Shown: piece by piece, positions 1 through 5,014 of the stretch
How the letters are laid out: every line of letters begins with the position of its first letter
Numbering within the stretch: the first letter of the stretch is position 1
NCBI GenBank assembly: GCA_020442965.1
Contig: JAGRJB010000247.1
Location: 1 to 5,014 of the forward strand
Reading direction: 5' to 3'
Length of the DNA: 5,014 nt
Origin: Pseudomonadales bacterium
GTDB taxonomy: Bacteria; Pseudomonadota; Gammaproteobacteria; Steroidobacterales; Steroidobacteraceae
Notes under the pieces: model-generated
What the model saw: only the letters and a program-made list of their open reading frames with translations
Told to the model about the DNA's origin: nothing
Database searches by the model: none
Position numbers and translations under genes: made by a program

Positions 1-1347
1 CACCTGCAAGCGCTGTCGGGGGTCGGGCTTGACGCCGAGTTCCGACAGCTTACGGCTCGCGTTCTCCACCATGACGATTGACGCATCCACCATGGCACCA
101 ATAGCGATCGCGATGCCGCCGAGTGACATGATGTTGGCCGTGACGCCTTGCCACGACATGATCAGAAAAGCGCCGAGCACCCCCAGGGGCAAGGTGATGA
201 TGGCCACGAACGACGAGCGCACGTGCAGCAGGAACACGAGAATCACCAGCGCAACGACAATCCCCTCTTCGAGCAGCTTACCTTGGAGGTAGTCGACGGC
301 CCCTTCGATCAGCGGCGCGCGGTCGTAGACTGTAACAACTTCGACGCCGGCCGGCAGCCCACGCTGCAACTGCGCGAGCTTGGCCTTGACTCGTTCGATC
401 ACTTGCAGCGCGTTCTCGCCATTGCGCATAATGACCACGCCGCCGACCGTCTCACCCTCGCCGTTGAGTTCCGCGACCCCGCGGCGCAGCGCCGGACCGA
501 CCACAACGCGCGCGACGTCCGCCAGCGTCACTGGCGTGCCGTTCTCGGCGAGTATCACTACTTGCTCCAGTTTTCGCGCATCGCTGACGTACCCGGACGA
601 GCGGATCATGTATTCGGTTTCGCCCTGCTCGAAGACGCGTCCACCGACTTCACTCGATGCACTGCGCACGGCGTCGGCCACGCGTCGCAACGGAACGTCG
701 TAGGCGCGCAAACGATTGGGATCGATCAGCACCTGGTACTCGCGCACGAAGCCACCCGCCGATGCGACTTCGGCCACGCCCTCGACGCCGGCCAGTTCCA
801 GCTTGAGAAACCAGTCCTGCAGTGATCGTAGCTGGGCAAGATCGGTCCGGCCGGTCCTGTCAACCAGCGCATATTGATAAACCCAACCCACGCCGGTCGC
901 ATCTGGCCCCATTTGCGGCACGGCATTCGGCGGCAGCTTCGTCCCTAGTCGGGACAGCGCTTCGAGTACCCGCGAGCGGGCCCAGTAAAGATCGACGTCA
1001 TCTTCGAATATGACGTACACAAAGCTGGTGCCAAACATGGACGTGCCACGCACATCCTTGGTTCGAGGTAGGCCCAGCAGATTGGTAGAGAGCGGATACG
1101 TCACCAGATCTTCGACGATCTGCGGGCTCTGCCCCGGAAAGTCGGTTCGAATGATGACCTGCGTGTCGGTCAAATCGGGGATCGCATCGAGCGGCGTGCG
1201 CTCAAGCGCCAGCCAGCCACTCACCGCAAGGGCCGCCGTCAACGTCAGCACGATCAGCTGATTGCGGATCGACCAGGCGATCAGCCTGGCGACGCCGGAC
1301 TGGGATGGGTCGCGCCCGGCGAGATCTTCTGTATTGGGTTGCGACAT
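1..1347 (-). CDS. cusA: CusA-type copper/silver RND efflux pump, inner-membrane subunit (N-terminal 449 residues; 3' end outside window)
   Basis: This is the proton-driven inner-membrane transporter of a tripartite heavy-metal efflux system, expected to export Cu(I)/Ag(I) from the periplasm or cytoplasm. The frame is open from ATG at 1347 to base 1 without a stop, so more than half of a typical ~1,040-residue pump is missing. Visible features are: TM1 at about residues 30-48; TPLDAIPDLTDTQVII (51-66); QIVEDLVTYPL (76-86); GPDATGVGWVYQYAL (147-161); RSLQDWFLKLEL (174-185); AELNGEGE (292-299); TM2 and TM3 at about 362-398; and TM4 with GGIAIAIGAMVDASIVMVEN (410-429). D421 matches the conserved proton-relay aspartate (D405 of E. 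coli CusA). From memory it aligns closely with E. coli CusA rather than CzcA. The N-terminus is about 16 residues longer than E. coli CusA, but no later ATG, GTG or TTG precedes TM1, so 1347 is the only reasonable start. It lies 23 bases after the adaptor stop with no clear Shine-Dalgarno sequence, suggesting coupled translation. The methionine-cluster residues that would confirm Cu/Ag specificity lie outside the window. Confidence 0.95.
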   Translation of the reverse strand, partial: MSQPNTEDLAGRDPSQSGVARLIAWSIRNQLIVLTLTAALAVSGWLALERTPLDAIPDLTDTQVIIRTDFPGQSPQIVEDLVTYPLSTNLLGLPRTKDVRGTSMFGTSFVYVIFEDDVDLYWARSRVLEALSRLGTKLPPNAVPQMGPDATGVGWVYQYALVDRTGRTDLAQLRSLQDWFLKLELAGVEGVAEVASAGGFVREYQVLIDPNRLRAYDVPLRRVADAVRSASSEVGGRVFEQGETEYMIRSSGYVSDARKLEQVVILAENGTPVTLADVARVVVGPALRRGVAELNGEGETVGGVVIMRNGENALQVIERVKAKLAQLQRGLPAGVEVVTVYDRAPLIEGAVDYLQGKLLEEGIVVALVILVFLLHVRSSFVAIITLPLGVLGAFLIMSWQGVTANIMSLGGIAIAIGAMVDASIVMVENASRKLSELGVKPDPRQRLQV

Positions 1348-1370
1348 ATCGTTGCGCCAGTGCCGTGTTA

Positions 1371-3101
1371 CTAGTGCTGGTGTCCGGCATGCGGATCGTT
1401 AGTAACAGCCGGCACGGCGGTGGGGTCTCGCGTCGTCTTCGTCGGGTTGGGCCAGGCGACAGCCTCTGTCGCGCCGGCACCATAGGGGTTACGCGGGGTC
1501 GCCGACCGTTGCAGCCACAACTGCCGAGACTCGCGATCACGGAACAGCCTGACGCCCGCCTGTTGATAATGTTGGGGCGCGCCTTCGAGCAACCATGGCG
1601 TCAACGCCGCCATCAGGCGCTGCAACTGCGCGGCGAGCGGCGCACCCGCCGCCGCGACCTTTGCCTGGCGCAGCGCCGCCTGACTCGATTCGATGACGGC
1701 GATGAGACGTGTACCGGCAAACCGTCGCGCCAGCTCATCGCCTAGTGCGATCGCCGGATCGACAAATGACGGATTTATACGCTCACCGTCGGTCAGCGCT
1801 TCATGGAAATAAATTGCCATGTCGGTGAAGTGATCTATCTCCGCCAAAGTTGTCGCGTCCATCGGCAGTTGTGACAGCGGCGTATCGGCCGCGATCACGC
1901 TCGGCAGTGACGCGAGCCCGGTGCGCAGATTCACCTCAGAATCGAGCAGAAACTGGCCGTTGGCCACCACTTGTTCACCGGGCGACAACGAGCCCACGAT
2001 CTCGGTGCGGCCGTCAGCCGTGAGGCCGGTGCGCACCGACTTCGCGGCAAACCGCCCCGCACCCAACGCGACGATGACATGTGCGCCGCGACTGTCGCGG
2101 AGGATCGCTGCCGTGGGCACCGATAGCCGCGGCTCTGCATCCAGGGCAATGCTGACATCAGCATAGGCCCCCGGTCGCAACTGGGCGCTATTGTTAGGCA
2201 CGACGATACGGACCTTGGCCGTGCGCGTACGTGGATCGATCGTGGGATAAACATAGTCAACCCGTCCCTCGGCAGGTGCACCCGGCGCGCTTGGGATGCT
2301 CAGTTGTACGGGCAAGCCGGCGGTGATGTGCACCACATCCTGCTCCGGAATCGACGCAAGCACCCAGACCCGACTGTACGACTGCAGGCGCAGAATCGGC
2401 GTGCCTGGTTTGACGTAGTCACCTTCGCGCACCGCCAGCTCGGCGACAATCCCCGACCCCTCGGCGTACACAGGCACGCGCTCGATGATCTGCCGCGATT
2501 TCGTCAATGCACTGATCGCTGATGCCTGCATGCCGCGCGAGCGCAGGCGCTGCTGTACGGCCGCAAGCCGCCGCGGATTGTTCACCTCGAGTGCGTTGAG
2601 GTAGTCTTTTTGCGCGGCTATCAACTCCGGACTGTAAATCTTATAGAGGAGTGTGCCGACACGCACCGGATCGCCGACGGCGCGTACCGTCAGACTCTCG
2701 ATCCAACCCTCGAAGCGCGCAACAGCGGCGTGCTGCAGTCGTTCGTCCGACTGTACCGCGCCAAACGCGCGCACCGTCCGCCCGAACGATTCCAGGCTGG
2801 CTGGAACCGTTCGAACGCCCATCGTCTGGATCATCTCGGGCGCGACGGCGACCGCGCCATCAGCAACGGCGGCGGCGCCACGCGGCACCGGCACGAGCTT
2901 CATGCCACAGATCGGACAGGTGCCGTTCGGGTCGGTCGAAACATAGTGCGGATGCATCGAGCAGGTATAGAGCTGCGCCTCGCTCGCGGAGCCTGACGGG
3001 TCGGCTGTCGTGTTGTTCGTTAGTTCTGCGGTCGACTGATTGCCACAGGCTACTAACATCAGCGTCAGTACCGAGCTGAGAACGAATGCAATTGGTTTCA
3101 T
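1371..3101 (-). CDS. cusB: CusB-type RND periplasmic adaptor lipoprotein with N-terminal heavy-metal-binding domain
   Basis: This 576-residue protein is the membrane fusion subunit joining the CusA pump to the outer-membrane channel. It begins with a lipoprotein signal (MKPIAFVLSSVLTLMLVAC, lipobox LVAC, lipidated Cys19). Residues 45-73 form a heavy-metal-binding domain with YTCSMHPH and CPICGMKL; likely ligands are C47, M49, H50, C62, C65 and M67. The adaptor core follows: IYSPELIAAQKDYL (155-168) opens the helical hairpin, YAEGSGIVAELAVREGDYVKPG (212-233) is the second lipoyl half, TIDPRTRTAKVRI (287-299) lies in the beta-barrel, and NGQFLLDSEVNL (381-392) closes the membrane-proximal part. 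These are CusB hallmarks. Residues about 418-550 form an extra DUF3347-like domain, and the protein ends with HAGHQH. It is longer than E. coli CusB (about 407 residues) because of these additions. The start codon overlaps the channel stop (ATGA), implying translational coupling. Cu/Ag is the likely substrate by family and the N-terminal domain; this is inference. Confidence 0.94.
   Translation of the reverse strand: MKPIAFVLSSVLTLMLVACGNQSTAELTNNTTADPSGSASEAQLYTCSMHPHYVSTDPNGTCPICGMKLVPVPRGAAAVADGAVAVAPEMIQTMGVRTVPASLESFGRTVRAFGAVQSDERLQHAAVARFEGWIESLTVRAVGDPVRVGTLLYKIYSPELIAAQKDYLNALEVNNPRRLAAVQQRLRSRGMQASAISALTKSRQIIERVPVYAEGSGIVAELAVREGDYVKPGTPILRLQSYSRVWVLASIPEQDVVHITAGLPVQLSIPSAPGAPAEGRVDYVYPTIDPRTRTAKVRIVVPNNSAQLRPGAYADVSIALDAEPRLSVPTAAILRDSRGAHVIVALGAGRFAAKSVRTGLTADGRTEIVGSLSPGEQVVANGQFLLDSEVNLRTGLASLPSVIAADTPLSQLPMDATTLAEIDHFTDMAIYFHEALTDGERINPSFVDPAIALGDELARRFAGTRLIAVIESSQAALRQAKVAAAGAPLAAQLQRLMAALTPWLLEGAPQHYQQAGVRLFRDRESRQLWLQRSATPRNPYGAGATEAVAWPNPTKTTRDPTAVPAVTNDPHAGHQH
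1467..1850 (-). other. DUF3347-like C-terminal domain of the adaptor, apparently without its metal ligands
   Basis: Residues about 418-545 of the adaptor are mostly helical and end in WLQRSATPRNPYGAGATEA. The layout (a helix with YFHEALTDGE near its start, then alternating helices, then WLQ...RNPY) resembles DUF3347 domains found alone or fused to CusB-type adaptors. In those, as I recall them, a CPM motif comes shortly before the WLQ/WLS and an M-x-x-CG follows RNPYFG. Here the matching stretches read VRLFRDRESRQLWLQ and RNPYGAGATEAVAW, with no Cys or Met. The fold may be kept while metal binding is lost. The assignment is from pattern memory, not a profile search. Confidence 0.55.
2883..2969 (-). 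other. Heavy-metal-binding domain of the adaptor (YTCSMHP...CPICGM)
   Basis: Residues 45-73 of the CusB-like protein carry a Cys-Ser-Met-His-Pro motif followed 12 residues later by Cys-Pro-Ile-Cys-Gly-Met. This short domain is common in copper/silver adaptors and P-type ATPases, where it binds soft metal ions. It sits just after the lipidated N-terminus, so it would be in the periplasm near the inner membrane. It may do the metal-handover job that the N-terminal methionines and CusF do in E. coli; that role is inference. Confidence 0.85.
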
Positions 3102-4327
3102 GGCTGCCCCAGGAGCGCGTTGCGGCTGGCGATGGCGGCGGCCGAACGGGCCGACGCGGCAGCCTGATCGGCGCGCAGCTTCAGAATGGCGATTTCGCCG
3201 TCGATAATGGGCGCATAGTCGCCAACGCCTGATTCATAGATCGCGAGCTGGTTCTTGATCCGATTCTCGATGGCAAGAACTTGCGACTCCTGCGCTGCAT
3301 AGCTCGCGTCGGCCGCTCGCTGCACGGCTCGGTACTGCGAGTATTCCGCCGCCGCAGTGCGCGCCGCGGCTTGCAGCCGGCTGCGCGCCGCTTGCCGGTT
3401 CGCTTGTGCGGCACGCAGTGCCGGATGCTTATTGTACTTGCCCCACAGTGGAATATTGAAGGTCACGGCGGCTGAGACCCAGTCATCACCGGCAAAAGTC
3501 GAGCCCATTCGGCCGTTGCCGGGCTCGCGCTGTTGGTAGGTCAGCTGCACGCCCCACTCGGGCTTCCAGGCCGCTGCGGCCTGATCCACTGCCGCGTCGG
3601 ATACGACGATGGCGGCGGCGGCGATTCTGACGGCATAGAAGTCATCAACATCGCCAGACCACTCGAGCGCCGGCAGCTTGGGCGGCGGCGTCGCCGGAAC
3701 ATCGCCCACCAATTCGATCAGGCGCGCGTCGGCGTCTGCCATTTGTCCCGTGAGTTCCGCCAGAATGGTCGCGACAACGGCACGGTCTGCTTCGATCTCT
3801 GCCAGACGAAACACCGCCGGACGGCCAGCGCTGACCTCCGCATCGACGACACCGATCAACTCCACGAGCTTGGCCTCGCGGGCAGCCAGCAATTCCTGTT
3901 GGCGTGCGATCCGCTGCTTGTCGATGAGACTGACAATCAAGTCCCGCCGTAGTTGCGCAAAACGAGCCTCGCCCATGACATCGGTCTCGGCAACGCGGCC
4001 GAGCGCCGCGGCAGATCGAGCCTGGCGCTCCGCACCGCTCGGGAATTGCTGCCGCACGCCGATGGCCTTGTGAGTCGGCAGATAGGTATCGAAAGACGGG
4101 TCCTGCAACGGCAGATTGTTGACCCCGATCGTCACGACCGGGTCCGGGAGTGCCCGCGCCGCAACCGCTCGTTCGCGATCGGCCTCGGCCTGGAAGCCAA
4201 GGGCCTGCAGCGACGGGTGCTCACCTAGTCGGTGTTCGAGCTCCGCGAACGTCTGCGCACGTGCGTGCACGGCAATGCATGCCAACCAAATAGTTAGTGC
4301 CGCTGAGCGGTAAATCAACGCGAGCAT
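3098..4327 (-). CDS. cusC: TolC-family outer-membrane efflux channel (CusC/CzcC role)
   Basis: This is the outer-membrane component that lets metal leave the periplasm through the tripartite pump. From the chosen ATG the protein has 409 residues. A signal peptide (MLALIYRSAALTIWLACIAVHARA) is followed by mature QTFAELEHR; cleavage is expected after A24. Two outer-membrane efflux repeats are seen: about 33-208 (HPSLQALGFQAEAD, GVRQQFPSGAERQAR) and about 226-405 (KPEWGVQLTYQQRE, VTFNIPLWGKYNKHPALRAA, YESGVGDYAPIIDGE). Long Ala/Arg/Gln-rich helices fit the periplasmic tunnel. The frame extends upstream to a GTG at 4384, but the 19 extra residues do not look like a signal peptide, while the ATG at 4327 has AGGA seven bases before it. 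Unlike E. coli CusC there is no Cys at the expected mature N-terminus, so it is probably not a lipoprotein. It is about 50 residues shorter than E. coli CusC. Its TGA overlaps the adaptor ATG. Family certain; the symbol rests on operon context. Confidence 0.9.
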   Translation of the reverse strand: MLALIYRSAALTIWLACIAVHARAQTFAELEHRLGEHPSLQALGFQAEADRERAVAARALPDPVVTIGVNNLPLQDPSFDTYLPTHKAIGVRQQFPSGAERQARSAAALGRVAETDVMGEARFAQLRRDLIVSLIDKQRIARQQELLAAREAKLVELIGVVDAEVSAGRPAVFRLAEIEADRAVVATILAELTGQMADADARLIELVGDVPATPPPKLPALEWSGDVDDFYAVRIAAAAIVVSDAAVDQAAAAWKPEWGVQLTYQQREPGNGRMGSTFAGDDWVSAAVTFNIPLWGKYNKHPALRAAQANRQAARSRLQAAARTAAAEYSQYRAVQRAADASYAAQESQVLAIENRIKNQLAIYESGVGDYAPIIDGEIAILKLRADQAAASARSAAAIASRNALLGQP

Positions 4328-4334
4328 GAGCGGA

Positions 4335-4338
4335 TCCT
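4335..4338 (-). promoter_or_regulatory. Shine-Dalgarno site that decides the start of the TolC-like gene
   Basis: The minus strand reads GCAGGATCCGCTCATG here. AGGA lies seven bases before the ATG at 4327, a normal spacing. Together with the signal peptide that starts at this ATG, it supports 4327 over the upstream GTG at 4384. Confidence 0.65.
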
Positions 4339-4399
4339 GCGAATGAGCCGGAACGAAAGCCAACGCGCCAACGTGCGGCTGCACGCGGCCGGTCTCAGC

Positions 4400-4786
4400 T
4401 CAAATCAACAGTCGCTGCTTCAGGGTAACCGGTGTTTTTAGACTGCCAGGCTGCGCGTCGGGCGGTCCCGTCTCGAACGGGAGAACCCGCTGCTCGACCC
4501 GCGGGACGATCTGCCTCTCGATGGAAACCAGTACCAACTGATCGACGCCAGGCGGTACCACAGACATCAACCGATCGGTTGATGACATGGCGGCTGTATC
4601 GCAATCGCAACAGCTGGGCGACTTGCGGTGTTCCGAACCACCCAAATCTTGATGGCAGTGCGGTGCAGGACTTGTCGTTACGCGAGACTCGCCTACCACG
4701 TCGCCATTGAGACAGCACGCCATGAGCGGTTTCACCGCAACCAATGCGGCGATGACCACAAGCGCCGTTCGACCAGCCAGGAACAT
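4400..4786 (-). CDS. Small Cys/His-rich exported protein, CopL-like layout, putative metal binding or copper regulation
   Basis: This 128-residue protein leads the efflux operon. The ATG at 4786 starts a signal-like segment (MFLAGRTALVVIAALVAV) followed by KPLMACC; the LMAC could act as a weak lipobox or a signal peptidase I site could be used. The mature part has two soft-metal motifs, PHCHQD (42-47) and SCCDCD (58-63), with Cys at 24, 25, 44, 59, 60 and 62 and His at 43, 45 and 53. A hydrophobic stretch VDQLVLVSI (81-89) and a Pro-rich basic tail ending in LKQRLLI follow. Small proteins with this order (signal, HC/CH, CC.C cluster, hydrophobic patch, basic tail) often sit in copper operons, and CopL of Xanthomonas, needed for copper induction, has this layout. 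Homology is not shown. The frame extends to a GTG at 4873, ten bases after proA, but those 29 residues spoil the signal peptide. No strong Shine-Dalgarno sequence precedes 4786. The gene ends 72 bases before the channel start. Confidence 0.65.
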   Translation of the reverse strand: MFLAGRTALVVIAALVAVKPLMACCLNGDVVGESRVTTSPAPHCHQDLGGSEHRKSPSCCDCDTAAMSSTDRLMSVVPPGVDQLVLVSIERQIVPRVEQRVLPFETGPPDAQPGSLKTPVTLKQRLLI

Positions 4787-4793
4787 GGACCAC

Positions 4794-4822
4794 GATATAC
4801 AGCTAATCGGCCACGGACACAA
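4794..4822 (-). promoter_or_regulatory. Weak candidate sigma-70 promoter for the efflux operon
   Basis: On the minus strand TTGTGT (4822-4817) and TATATC (4799-4794) are separated by exactly 17 bases, matching 3 of 6 and 4 of 6 consensus positions. Transcription would begin almost at the ATG at 4786, giving a very short or leaderless message. This lies in the 97-base gap between proA and the small Cys/His-rich gene, the only sizeable gap upstream of the operon. No clear MerR-type (CueR) or CusR operator was recognised. Such weak matches occur by chance. Confidence 0.2.
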
Positions 4823-4882
4823 ATCCAGGCGATACCCGTCGAGATCGCCGACCCAGGGAGGCTCTGCGGGCACAGTCGGGTA

Positions 4883-5014
4883 CTAAGGTCGAACCTGCCC
4901 GGATCCTTGCACCACGTACTTGTAGCTCGTCAGCTGTTCGACGCCCACCGGGCCGCGAGCATGAAAGCGATCGGTCGAGATGCCGATCTCAGCACCCATG
5001 CCGAACTCGCCGCC
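4883..5014 (-). CDS. proA: Glutamate-5-semialdehyde dehydrogenase (gamma-glutamyl phosphate reductase), C-terminal 43 residues; 5' end outside window
   Basis: ProA reduces gamma-glutamyl phosphate to glutamate-5-semialdehyde with NADPH, the second step of proline synthesis in the cytoplasm. Only the last 43 residues and a TAG stop are present, in frame with the right edge. They read [20 protein letters not shown], then [15 protein letters not shown], then QGSGQVRP. The [13 protein letters not shown] and LTSYKY blocks are the conserved end of the ProA family, and the protein ends where ProA normally does. The catalytic cysteine is upstream and cannot be checked. The gene is co-directional with the efflux operon but has no functional link to it. 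No strong rho-independent terminator is seen after its stop, so some read-through into the operon is possible. Confidence 0.95.
   Translation of the reverse strand, partial: GGEFGMGAEIGISTDRFHARGPVGVEQLTSYKYVVQGSGQVRP

Noticed and set aside
148..825. Long plus-strand frame of 225 codons opposite cusA
   Set aside because: It is antisense to a strongly conserved CusA coding region, and its His/Arg/Asp-rich composition is typical of a GC-rich shadow frame. It has no recognisable motif.
3533..3952. Plus-strand frame of 139 codons opposite the TolC-like gene
   Set aside because: It is antisense to a gene with clear family motifs on the minus strand, has no ribosome binding site or recognisable domain, and is a compositional shadow.
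4372..4385. Hairpin CGTGC-ggct-GCACG between the small gene and the TolC-like gene
   Set aside because: It has only a five-base stem with no T-tract, so it is not a convincing terminator; it could be chance in GC-rich DNA or a minor intercistronic structure.
4395..4793. Alternative minus-strand frame of 132 codons from GTG at 4793 overlapping the small Cys/His-rich gene
   Set aside because: It lacks a signal peptide or domain and is Arg/Gly/Ser-rich like a shadow. The competing frame has a signal peptide and paired Cys/His motifs.
4844..4880. Possible stem CCGAC/GTCGG just after proA, considered as a terminator
   Set aside because: The stem is five bases with a loop of more than 20 bases and no following T-run.

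Overview
The window holds the C-terminal end of a proline-biosynthesis gene followed by most of a copper/silver efflux operon, all on the minus strand. Reading in the direction of transcription (high to low coordinates), the order is: the 3' end of proA (cut by the right edge); a small Cys/His-rich exported protein with CopL-like layout; a TolC-family outer-membrane channel (CusC role); a CusB-type periplasmic adaptor lipoprotein; and the first 449 codons of a CusA-type heavy-metal RND pump, cut by the left edge. CusA has no stop codon inside the window, so it is open to base 1.

The sequence is GC-rich with tight gene packing. The tripartite HME-RND layout and the ProA C-terminus point to a Gram-negative bacterium, most likely a proteobacterium. 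I cannot place it more finely: the 43 visible ProA residues have features seen in several proteobacterial classes. No mobile element, tRNA, rRNA or CRISPR array was seen, and the plus strand appears to carry only antisense shadows.

Together the genes would form a trans-envelope pump. CusA in the inner membrane uses proton flow to move Cu(I)/Ag(I). The CusB-like adaptor links it to the TolC-like channel, and its N-terminal Cys/Met/His domain can bind metal. The small Cys/His-rich protein at the head of the operon may bind metal in the periplasm or take part in regulation. No cusR/cusS, cueR or cusF is visible. The channel and adaptor genes overlap by ATGA, and the adaptor and pump genes are 23 bases apart, so translation is probably coupled.

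This is mainly a recognisable system rather than a new one. The points most worth a second look are the small lead protein, a DUF3347-like C-terminal domain on the adaptor that appears to have lost its metal-binding residues, and the placement of the operon directly behind proA without an obvious terminator.
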